Part shown: piece after piece, positions 9,001-12,070 of the stretch
Numbering within the stretch: position 1 is the stretch's first letter
Layout of the letters: every line of letters starts with the position of its first letter
DNA from: Chlamydiota bacterium
GTDB lineage: Bacteria; Chlamydiota; Chlamydiia; Chlamydiales; JAJFMB01
Direction of reading: 5' to 3'
Length of the DNA: 12,070 nt
NCBI GenBank assembly: GCA_021772355.1
Contig: JAJFMB010000211.1
Coordinates: 1-12,070, forward strand
Made by a program: the position numbers and the translations under genes
Notes under the pieces: generated by a model
What the model was told of the DNA's origin: nothing
Database searches by the model: none
What the model saw: only the letters and a program-made list of their open reading frames with translations

Positions 9001-9096
9001 GAGGGACGACGCAAGCTCCTCAGCATCATTCTCTCAGAAGAAAAAAGAAAACAATACGCTGCCAGTACACGCATTCGTGAAACTGTCGAAGGCTAA
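1..9096 (+). CDS. Giant ankyrin / putative Cys-peptidase / DUF3638 SF2-like ATPase, 5'-partial
   Basis: The frame is open from base 1 to the TAA at 9094-9096. The first start-like codon is a TTG at 46 with no Shine-Dalgarno before it, and the 15 codons upstream are also open, so the true start probably lies outside the window. Residues below are numbered from that TTG. Weak ankyrin-like repeats lie at about 91-123 and 143-170. A GHAM...YNSGDG...QRSGTC signature (H301, N321, C429) may be a thiol peptidase. Residues 560-1720 are helical and unrecognised, and 1726-1780 is a Pro/Gln-rich linker. The ATPase core follows: Walker A MGGGKT (K2003), Walker B VDEMD (2134-2138), GFTGTPW (2416-2422), FDDDTDEL (2515-2522), SHTTGTDI (2560-2567) and QGSMRMRQ (2590-2597). 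Order and wording match the DUF3638 family of roughly 3,000-residue eukaryotic proteins. Biochemical function is unknown; NTP-driven remodelling is inference. No signal peptide or membrane segment is visible. Confidence is high for the gene and the DUF3638 assignment, low for the peptidase. Confidence 0.9.
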   Translation, partial: VRQKKHAVLLRLVNKLRSPNIFSSSFEAFSTFSDVHDWRGRYAIPITDAFDTALETEDAKSLLIIFSGFSNLENRQSAKGKTAYMIFAEQLPPYEGITAIPASADLSLKDTEGNDLLIYACKAGNVRIVEQVLNHYKAKREDNPFFGTLFSPFPALTRNHTGKTALDFAVNHPEVMKALCDANFLNPKQKAHYLPKMPSEVTVPPFQWENLVKPNHVFGAIHADYLLRDSSYEGGTMVDTLSLLADHFAASGDKQKALLYARANELTTSLYQLPTYDYISELNKISRSLAEEIALLNPGESRLIPGGWSGFSQSGHAMLYECAREKDGSFSFWIYNSGDGIQLGHAQKIRGEKETFQMALKVEGLSAEAVANPEFLRSLLEMNTKPTHDKEKNRMYWREENVKDYCAEDIYAHLLPLLLRKGGKIATLPEHTFPYMTKQRSGTCAWSSILPQVRKSMNEREFKRFKIEIKRSTLKKYYELQKEKISELGDEYVLLRTASEKLARAAAKNVTRGFLTPEEGEQILSEVNEVLATLEKAKSAPPYSPTIVSLPSREEGTGQGLVSSERGPQGIDCYFREEESKLPEIKPISFDVQSRPTVEEISPKTLEFAKAYLESLVKSQRQNPSAQTLQETVHFCEEVATKIPLPFWEHVENPQEMLPLLTDIAMMMGEALCNQKEQSAFAILAFLTLQTAALHVAKQLPELQPLHDAGLYNPYIDLLREDPYFIFRDPTLDARKEALLSYLDKDKKQQLFRYTSEKVQIEGEFSENIEHEILAKLIIDEEKLKEHVQALVEQCRQKARELRCEVNDDPKFLKKLLLLQDTGEQGYLPKSYYHLKRLSLLALQLDKNQGGDPPKNYEKMTIHWPESHPDYREKLSAELNVSIPFTRSLRHYNNSHRSIYRLRGKRITDTKSESGIAISHYETFERIRESLVCDQIGGIRLRYILNTLGTDFSQLQVQDNQQLLELFAFRSDGTIVEELKEEPVLAQQVVTFLQQALSFYRGALPEVDKPSSLFILRLSLQFRRYFEQAGCAKALADLPNPQEVIQTWIEEEQDPHMLTYLWLHQALTYEDDPVLNEEGAFTLLSAELLIQNIGIPEHLNHPELLRRMHALKSRHEKALSSIAPRIVGHLAQHFDKDAPEEWTGTYPYFKCQSCQIYLHRMTFDSIYGTFSALQQRFKDNPCWQEIGYRPPMVFHTSQKDTFTHPRWGKMELHNDFGSPLILKRTLPTGVPVISQFKREKLPPLIQLLTAHKELLPWVDINGHYYLCDKISGDIVYRTDETEVVHLPSGRKQAKMPKQLEELFSSFEERENTIAWAKDGRLNAIEFPRYRNSEGSALNFHCVPDPEIPENTHLVLEQDPAWRLAEQDPSITKIVGPNVLLLINANGQKRILLPHQKRELKQEGKDTLAKDKIPPTPGIIKDSFSVFFLDISADGHPIPKTPEEILHLTYLMMAYQRYDHAAHFISQLHLPQKAPESLKQEMLNILSLRKKYNVDPNQRASLLRVAHALGLDTYNEWQEEKDKVPENMALDMLIYLDNLGNVTSACTLSKTEEIDIISWLQKRGVFSINIFSKPTTKVVKSDVLLNRLHYLQTDKWPDTKRKVSHSHKMSIEWGLSSSTEQLYAEFNSATGPFALTDCSQLESQFATYYHIMRENLPLKEELRDRLCYLKKEITSSSENPNQNKELLLYLVYAYFTDKEQLPKLHEKNFLKKIHNDAKTFFKKNPHALDQFYGVIPPSTLKIQGPKESKEVGARRPRLQLVTPQPLQSQPPNDPLKEHQRHFEEVPSQPKTPHQLFNLQEADIKTCQDRECADFDRDLIAGSEKAAKKTQWKLRDGESIEEIEKQLEDEVNLAQTALNSQEKEMLTFANQLPEDAKEALLIKLELTGKSRKPMETKELVRLFLQEDQERLYRISSLDGKQIPLLFQHIQRFLEEATALQLKKAALDAAKTRDLEKLSTTCFTKRHFDPRAPHCRAQLVLEYSLGFFLRDAQVDVLEKMGRQQDGSIRNICSQLIMGGGKTKVLLPLLALSKADGKSLPIVIVPEALYQTNLHDMSQTSFELFGQRAHTLNVTRETKMTVETAQNMLDTLNRVKERKSYLIMTPSQLQCLQLKYVELLELASETENPEIDEALLKFEEVLAEIKTHGEALVDEMDTVLNCRSEVIYAAGEKKHLEPSHINVVREVFHLLKEDEKLGLRKKQQHLHTPEHYIQLKERIVRKFQEKYSLPDAAVNFVLGKTEDIPPEVQNSPHKEVLRILKDELLVILPSTLNKKTGEKYALSEKDHTKLYPIPYAAAGRPKEKSEFGNELETLNYCFQYFLGNGLTLEQARDWIASLRTDAEREVHIDETPFPETEAAKQFFAMTGLPLESIHKNSAGEFDLEQIRTAMHKINGNSEALMAFVINRVAPQITYFDGKLTSDSHNLAAMFHTIQGFTGTPWNSMSFPSYIETLHEAGTIGEVADHLLSDPLTQQVHIVKGTEPHQILNAAGDLSKVRAWIDTGAILEGRRNADIAQQLSNYFSKDPQIQAILYFDDDTDELTLLKKGTEKPIRLKGSDPSLVAAHGVSPDHIFTYYDQSHTTGTDIAQDKEAHAIITPSSQNFRRDFFQGSMRMRQLMKQQKLIPVVHYGEAEKMHPEDPESITLRDVITHTVLKQADQVGQDNFHSTIKAMKCALREDALKRISKASLAEKKQLCRALRPTKLLSEKLEQELLSFSKQEDTVSALNNIKQGLVDSYVSALSLSPQEKEKFDAICQTFIDQMTTQKGLPATVLSPTISSKDTEVQKMVETKTEVAQQKETQREIQLEINLKLYHNVPDEKVQNKKWDNVDLYTGTLDQAVASIQETIGCPPVQEVIDKIAADNRLTLGPCFSSDLYVTKNFLQTQKKADTLLTPNDKTPYHLLVMTDEDTNECRSVIVSLYDVQQLRKLFAKQKDSKRKLILFSTFTGEPILHSPGTKTEEISSKPAFQQALLQARFIAGDIHSLNSKKEHPAFHQWYHTNENTEGRRKLLSIILSEEKRKQYAASTRIRETVEG
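316..555 (+). other. Ankyrin-like repeat region of the giant protein
   Basis: Two degenerate ankyrin-type units are readable. The first runs DTEGNDLLIYACKAGNVRIV and on to a VLNHY helix end (residues about 94-121). The second starts HTGKTALDFAVNHPEVMKAL (about 145-164). The first keeps the loop G-N, the A-C-K-A-G-N turn and the second-helix V-x-x-V-L pattern; the second keeps the G-K-T-A-L-D-F-A start. A more diverged unit may precede them at about residues 50-85. Ankyrin repeats bind proteins; the partner is unknown. Confidence 0.6.
699..711 (+). promoter_or_regulatory. Seven-G tract and possible internal ribosome binding site
   Basis: Seven consecutive G bases (699-705) follow TATGA and sit just upstream of an in-frame ATG at 709-711 (Met222 of the giant frame). 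The AGG at the tract's 5' end (698-700) is 8 bases from that ATG, which is good Shine-Dalgarno spacing. The site falls between the ankyrin region and the peptidase-like region, so a shorter product lacking the ankyrin repeats is conceivable. This may be coincidence from encoding Glu-Gly-Gly. Confidence 0.2.
910..1350 (+). other. Possible permuted papain-like cysteine peptidase region
   Basis: Within the giant protein, residues about 289-435 contain SGHAMLYE (His301), then FWIYNSGDG (Asn321, Asp324), then KQRSGTCAWSS (Gln424, Cys429). Gln and Gly-Thr-Cys-Ala-Trp spaced this way resemble the oxyanion Gln and nucleophile Cys of papain-like folds. A His that comes before the Cys would fit a circularly permuted version, as in PPPDE-type peptidases. 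This is motif reading only and the fold is not proven. It could also be an inactive or unrelated domain. Confidence 0.35.
2548..2562 (+). repeat. GGGGG/CCCCC inverted repeat inside the giant gene
   Basis: GGGGG (2548-2552), loop TGAT, then CCCCCC (2557-2562) can form a five-pair all-GC hairpin in the mRNA. It encodes part of Gln-Gly-Gly-Asp-Pro-Pro-Lys. It is followed by AAAAAC rather than T residues, so it is not a terminator on this strand. No function is evident. Confidence 0.5.
5983..7875 (+). other. DUF3638-type SF2/SecA-like ATPase core
   Basis: Residues about 1980-2610 of the giant protein carry the whole helicase-like motif series. NICSQLIMGGGKTK is the P-loop. IVIVPEAL matches motif Ia. 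LIMTPSQLQCLQLK matches the family's LxxxPEHxLSFKL segment. ALVDEMDTVL is the DExD box and recalls SecA's VDEVDSIL. GFTGTPWN is motif III-like. TYYDQSHTTGTDI and QGSMRMRQ correspond to the fungal family's YLDEAHTRGTDL and QACMRMRKL. The P-loop has Gly where the family usually has Glu (MGEGKS). All expected catalytic Lys, Asp, Glu and Arg positions are present, so ATPase activity is likely. The substrate is unknown. Confidence 0.8.
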
Positions 9097-9494
9097 AAGT
9101 TCAATGACATCTCATGCAAATGGTGCAGCGCCTTGTTGTATTCTCCTGCAACGAGCATTTCTGCCTCATCGCGTGAAACAGCATCCGGAAGAAATGTGCT
9201 GCTCCACTCGATTTCACACTCCCCTTTGCCCAACTCATGAATCTGAAAACGAGCCTGATAGTCTATCAAAGGAAAAGGGCTTTTCAAAAAAGTATAGTTA
9301 TAACTGGTGTTCTCTGTATCGACAAAAAACTCTTCCACAAACTCGCCATCCGGTGTGGAAAATGATCTGATATTATCTTTCATTACAACATTCTCAACCC
9401 CGGGAAACCACTCGGGATTGTCATTCAAAAATGACCACAACTTCTCTCGAGACACAGGAAATGTGCGTTTAACATTCACAACACAATTATTCAT
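9093..9494 (-). CDS. SRPBCC / polyketide cyclase-dehydrase-like fold protein
   Basis: A 133-residue soluble protein. The start ATG (9494-9492) is supported by an AGAGGTG Shine-Dalgarno (9505-9499) four bases upstream. It begins with a beta strand (CVVNVKRTFPVSREKLW) leading into an amphipathic helix and the NPEWFPGVENV segment typical of the START/SRPBCC helix-grip fold. Alternating strands follow (FVEEFFVDT, TSYNYTFLKSPFPLIDYQA, ARFQIHELG, CEIEWSSTFLP). The long C-terminal helix is SRDEAEMLVAGEYNKALHHL. The length is close to the usual 140-150 residues of Polyketide_cyc2-type members, so the domain looks complete. Such proteins bind small hydrophobic ligands or lipids; the ligand here cannot be read. 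It converges on the giant gene with a four-base overlap of stop codons and diverges from the ankyrin gene. An enzymatic versus carrier role is undecided. Confidence 0.85.
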   Translation of the reverse strand: MNNCVVNVKRTFPVSREKLWSFLNDNPEWFPGVENVVMKDNIRSFSTPDGEFVEEFFVDTENTSYNYTFLKSPFPLIDYQARFQIHELGKGECEIEWSSTFLPDAVSRDEAEMLVAGEYNKALHHLHEMSLNF

Positions 9495-9498
9495 AGAA

Positions 9499-9505
9499 CA
9501 CCTCT
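9499..9505 (-). promoter_or_regulatory. Ribosome binding site of the SRPBCC gene
   Basis: Reading the minus strand, AGAGGTG ends four bases before the ATG at 9494, with the AGAGG core six bases away. It supports this start over any downstream alternative. Confidence 0.65.
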
Positions 9506-9534
9506 AAACAATGAAAGTGGATGATTTTTACAAA

Positions 9535-9582
9535 GAATATTGATCATGTAAACCATTAACTTTTCCGTGGATTTTAATATTC
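9535..9582. repeat. 7-bp inverted repeat spanning the divergent promoter
   Basis: GAATATT (9535-9541) and AATATTC (9576-9582) are perfect reverse complements separated by 34 bases. Each arm ends exactly 40 bases from the ATG it faces, so the intergenic region divides 40-7-34-7-40. The arms coincide with the candidate -10 elements of the two divergent genes. They could instead be a regulator's half-sites, or chance in AT-rich DNA. Confidence 0.5.
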
Positions 9583-9611
9583 ATCTCTGACAACCTTCCC
9601 CGAATAAAAAT

Positions 9612-9615
9612 GGAG
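9612..9615 (+). promoter_or_regulatory. Ribosome binding site of the ankyrin gene
   Basis: GGAG lies seven bases before the ATG at 9623, within TGGAGATCCAGC. Its spacing is ideal and it fixes the start of the ankyrin protein. Confidence 0.7.
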
Positions 9616-9622
9616 ATCCAGC

Positions 9623-10291
9623 ATGCCTATTTCATCTTGTTATAAGACAGTACATCCATCGGAAAGCAAGAGATATTTTTGTGAACCACCAGCCGATGCC
9701 CCTGACAAAAAAGACATTGATGAATTTCACAGATTGTTTAAAGGATATTTCCAAACGACAAAGTGTAGATTGTTTCTCTCAAACTTCGACAGCTGCCCAC
9801 AGGATGTTCTTGATTTTGGCGTGATGTATGCTTCCATTAGAGGAAATGTAAAACTTCTTAGGCTTTGTCTTGATAAAGGAGGTAATGCTAAATTTACTGC
9901 CGCTGAGGTTGATTTTCAATGCACCCCGCTACATGTCGCCGCGCAGAAGGGGCATACACGAGTGGTACGTGAATTATTGAAAAGAGGGGCCGACATTACA
10001 GCAATAACAACTACTAAAGAAACGGCGCTTCACCTTGCAGCAGATAAGAGACGTGAAGCAGTCGTTGCAGAATTATTGAAAAACGGTGCCCCTGTCAACT
10101 CACAAGATAACGGAGGCAATACCCCCTTGTCTCATGCGAATCGGCATAATGATCATGATATTCGTGCCAGATTATTTGCTGCTGGGGCAACATCACACCA
10201 TTCACCAAAATCTCAACCAAGTAAATCTTGCCTTAAAAAAGAAGAAAAAGGTCCTAGTGCCAATTCATCACAGGTGAAGTTGCCTCTATAA
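9623..10291 (+). CDS. Ankyrin-repeat protein, candidate host-interaction protein
   Basis: A complete 222-residue protein with a good GGAG ribosome site. Residues 1-60 are a non-repeat cap region, Cys- and Asp-containing, with no hydrophobic signal sequence. Ankyrin units follow: a diverged one at 64-98 (VMYASIRGNVKLLRLCLDKG), two near-canonical ones at 99-131 (TPLHVAAQKGHTRVVRELLK) and 132-164 (TALHLAADKRREAVVAELLK), and a degenerate C-terminal one at 165-190 (GNTPLSHANRHNDHDI). The tail 191-222 is Ser/Lys-rich and probably disordered. Ankyrin stacks bind proteins, and in intracellular bacteria they are often secreted effectors. Secretion here is inference, because type III signals cannot be read by eye. 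It is transcribed divergently from the SRPBCC gene and converges on the large minus-strand gene. The protein partner is unknown. Confidence 0.92.
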   Translation: MPISSCYKTVHPSESKRYFCEPPADAPDKKDIDEFHRLFKGYFQTTKCRLFLSNFDSCPQDVLDFGVMYASIRGNVKLLRLCLDKGGNAKFTAAEVDFQCTPLHVAAQKGHTRVVRELLKRGADITAITTTKETALHLAADKRREAVVAELLKNGAPVNSQDNGGNTPLSHANRHNDHDIRARLFAAGATSHHSPKSQPSKSCLKKEEKGPSANSSQVKLPL

Positions 10292-10516
10292 AACCTCCCT
10301 CCCTTCACGAGCAAGGAATAATACGCTGCACCATCGAAAAAGACGTTGATGTATTATAGTAGATCACCATTTCCTGAAAAGCTTGCAGGATTTTTTGCTA
10401 TCAATGACTCGAAATCGAATTGAAACAACTTTTAGCGCTATTGTATCCTTGATGCCTCGATGTATTCGAGCCGTGACTCAGAAAGGTTTCTACCTTGTTA
10501 TAGTGAATACAAAAAT
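10292..10516. other. Convergent intergenic region with small hairpins
   Basis: This 225-base gap separates the 3' ends of the ankyrin gene and the large minus-strand gene. Besides the weak terminator candidate at 10372-10396 it holds two short perfect hairpins: CTCGA-TGTAT-TCGAG (10456-10470) and AAGGT-TTCT-ACCTT (10483-10496). Neither is followed by a T run on either strand. I see no supported gene in it. Confidence 0.5.
10372..10396 (+). terminator. Weak intrinsic terminator candidate for the ankyrin gene
   Basis: TCCTG (10372-10376) pairs with CAGGA (10386-10390) around a nine-base loop, and six T bases follow directly (10391-10396). It lies about 80 bases after the ankyrin stop codon. 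The five-pair stem and large loop are weaker than a typical Rho-independent terminator, although the loop's AAGCTT could add pairing. Confidence 0.35.
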
Positions 10517-12070
10517 TTAACCAAAATAAATATGCGTATTGATTAATTTCTCCCCTCTCAGAAAGACCCCGGCATTGAAATGCGGATGTCGGGGACCGTG
10601 TCCGAAGATATGGGTTTCCGGCCCGTGGTTGGCGCGAACAAGTTCCTTATTCCACTTTTCGGAGATATTCTCCATTGTGGAGGCATCAAAGCGGGATCGC
10701 GGGGTTTTACCATGCTCATGAAGATGGAAATCAAAGAGCCTTTCTTTGGAGTATTCGTAGATCAACTGGGCGATAAGACGCGCCTCTTTCTCCGTAGAAA
10801 CATAAATATCGTTATCGGATCCTGTTCTCTGCACTTCCGCAATTAAGCTCGCAGCCATAATGTGGAGATAAAAAGGATGCTTTTGAATCCGGGCATCATT
10901 TTTTGCTTTCTCCTTTAGCTCGATAATTTTTTGGAAATGCTCCTGCTTTCCCTTTAGGTCCGCATGAAACTGAGCCTTGAGTTTAACGTCGAATTGCTTA
11001 GGAAAATCTTTCTCTTCAAAAGGTTTTCCGCTTTCGATGGCTTGTCTGACTACTCCTGAAGGGTCATCTTTGACCCATTTGATGAAATCCGCATTTTCGG
11101 TGTATTTAGGCACGTCTCTGTCGATGCCGAGCTGGTGTTTAAAACGTTCCTCTAGTTGGAGAGAATAAATATCTTCCAATGTGTCGTATAATGCTCGCGA
11201 CTCTTCCGGCGTATAGTCAAAAGAATACGACCAACCCGGCTGATCGGTCAACTGCCCGGTGCTAAAGGAAAAATCAACACCCTTGTTAGGGTTATTGAAA
11301 CGAGGAGATTTTCTTTGCTCGATCATCACAGCCTGTTCGGCAACAGATTGCTGAGGATGCTGCCCGAAAATCCTGTCGGCGGCGCTCAACATCTCGCCAA
11401 AAAAGAAATCCGACCTGGGAAAATGGAAATAGGGAGGAAAGTAATCTCTTGCGCTCAAGTCTCTTCCATGCTTTAGAACTGTTGCCATCACTTCCTGGGG
11501 AGGCAGCGTAACCCCTTTGATATCTAAGCTAAATAGCATTTGCGGCTTCACGTTGGGATTGTTCCTTAAAAACAAAACCGTCGAAGCAAACGGCATATCC
11601 CCATAGCTTGAATGCGCCCATAAGGCTTGAGCATCAAATTCCACCTCTTGACCGGCAAGCATGGCGGTTAAAATACCGATCCAAGAGCGATTTTCTACAG
11701 GAAAATCATGCGGATGTTGACCTTGTATCACTGCATGTAAGACCGCAACAAACTTACGGTGCAAGTGAAATTTGCGATTCTCAACAGATACAGCATTTCC
11801 TATTTCTGCAAAAAGTGCTGCGGCTTCATCAATCTCCACGCCTCCTCCGTTACGCGACGAAGCATAATCGTTTGCCCAGGCGCACATCATCGCAGCAATA
11901 TCTTGTTGCGTCTCTTTCGGAAAGCGATGAAAATGCTTCTTCACGGCATTCAGAAGGTGAAAAAACTCCGGCCATTCACGATGATGCTGAAATAATTTTA
12001 GAAGCGATGCGATCAAATTGGAATTGATCACTTGCCCATCAATGTTCTCTAAATCCCCTACTTCAATGCC
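10517..12070 (-). CDS. Large soluble protein of unknown function with His-rich C-terminus, 5'-partial
   Basis: The frame ends at a TAA (10519-10517) and is open to the right edge, giving at least 517 residues. A GTG at 12031 is a possible start, but the 13 codons upstream are also open and no clear Shine-Dalgarno precedes it, so the gene probably begins outside the window. I do not recognise the family. From the GTG, residues 1-110 are mainly helical (KLFQHHREWPEFFHLLNAV). A Phe/Pro/Tyr-rich stretch follows near 190-215 (DYFPPYFHFPRSDFFFGEML). A Lys/Glu/Gln-rich helix with coiled-coil character lies near 345-385. The C-terminus is histidine-rich: FDFHLHEHG (433-441), then His469, 474, 478, 482, 484 and 500. 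There is no membrane segment and no visible signal peptide. GC content appears a little higher than in the ankyrin gene. It stands alone on its strand here. Coding is well supported by length and composition; the function is not. Confidence 0.85.
   Translation of the reverse strand, partial: GIEVGDLENIDGQVINSNLIASLLKLFQHHREWPEFFHLLNAVKKHFHRFPKETQQDIAAMMCAWANDYASSRNGGGVEIDEAAALFAEIGNAVSVENRKFHLHRKFVAVLHAVIQGQHPHDFPVENRSWIGILTAMLAGQEVEFDAQALWAHSSYGDMPFASTVLFLRNNPNVKPQMLFSLDIKGVTLPPQEVMATVLKHGRDLSARDYFPPYFHFPRSDFFFGEMLSAADRIFGQHPQQSVAEQAVMIEQRKSPRFNNPNKGVDFSFSTGQLTDQPGWSYSFDYTPEESRALYDTLEDIYSLQLEERFKHQLGIDRDVPKYTENADFIKWVKDDPSGVVRQAIESGKPFEEKDFPKQFDVKLKAQFHADLKGKQEHFQKIIELKEKAKNDARIQKHPFYLHIMAASLIAEVQRTGSDNDIYVSTEKEARLIAQLIYEYSKERLFDFHLHEHGKTPRSRFDASTMENISEKWNKELVRANHGPETHIFGHGPRHPHFNAGVFLRGEKLINTHIYFG

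Larger units (their letters stand above)
9495..9622. promoter_or_regulatory. Divergent promoter region between SRPBCC and ankyrin genes
   Basis: This AT-rich 128-base spacer must hold the start signals for both flanking genes. Candidate -10 elements are TAATAT (9575-9580) or TATTCA (9578-9583) for the plus gene, and TATTCT read on the minus strand (9539-9534) for the minus gene. Each would give a leader of roughly 30-40 bases. No convincing -35 hexamer stands 16-18 bases upstream of either. A TGATCA palindrome lies at 9541-9546. Confidence 0.4.

Noticed and set aside
9272..9285. GAAAAG-GG-CTTTTC hairpin as a terminator for the giant gene
   Set aside because: It is followed by A residues on the plus strand and lacks a T run on the minus strand; it lies inside the SRPBCC coding sequence.
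9077..9370. 97-codon plus-strand frame after the giant gene
   Set aside because: Starts inside the giant gene and is antisense to the well-supported SRPBCC gene; no ribosome site.
9307..9507. 66-codon plus-strand frame
   Set aside because: Antisense to the SRPBCC gene, with no domain or ribosome site.
10456..10496. Two short hairpins as terminators of the large minus-strand gene
   Set aside because: Stems are only five pairs and no T run follows on either strand.
11608..12027. 139-codon open frame on the plus strand
   Set aside because: Antisense to the large minus-strand gene; no domain, and its composition looks like reverse-complement coding.
1..12070. CRISPR array, insertion sequence, tRNA or rRNA
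   Set aside because: No regularly spaced repeats, transposase motifs, terminal inverted repeats or recognisable RNA gene sequences were seen.

Overview
The window is protein-dense bacterial DNA with two very long open frames running off its ends and two small genes between them. The content (a giant DUF3638-type ATPase with ankyrin repeats, a stand-alone ankyrin protein, large unrecognised soluble proteins, moderate GC) suggests an intracellular, host-associated bacterium. An amoeba-associated member of the Chlamydiae (Waddlia, Parachlamydia, Simkania or Estrella type) fits best. No rRNA, tRNA or housekeeping marker is present, so this placement is inference.

Layout. (1) 1-9096, plus strand: one uninterrupted frame, open to the left edge, encoding at least 3,031 residues. 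In order it holds weak ankyrin repeats, a region with a possible permuted papain-like cysteine-peptidase signature, about 1,400 residues of mostly helical unrecognised sequence, a proline-rich linker, and an SF2/SecA-like ATPase core of the DUF3638 family best known from giant fungal and other eukaryotic proteins. (2) 9093-9494, minus strand: a small SRPBCC/polyketide-cyclase-fold protein whose stop codon overlaps the giant gene's stop. (3) 9495-9622: a 128-base divergent promoter region of unusual symmetry. (4) 9623-10291, plus strand: a 222-residue ankyrin-repeat protein. (5) 10292-10516: a 225-base convergent gap with small hairpins and one weak terminator candidate. (6) 10517-12070, minus strand: a large unrecognised soluble protein, open to the right edge, with a histidine-rich C-terminus.

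How the genes relate. No metabolic operon is visible: the four genes alternate in direction (+, -, +, -), so each is probably transcribed alone, and only the SRPBCC and ankyrin genes share a promoter region. Both the giant protein and the small ankyrin protein carry a module often used to bind host proteins, and neither shows an N-terminal signal peptide or a membrane segment in the part visible. An effector or host-interaction island is therefore plausible but unproven. The most interesting item is the giant gene: a multidomain bacterial relative of a eukaryotic protein family of unknown function, with a possible protease module near its N-terminus.
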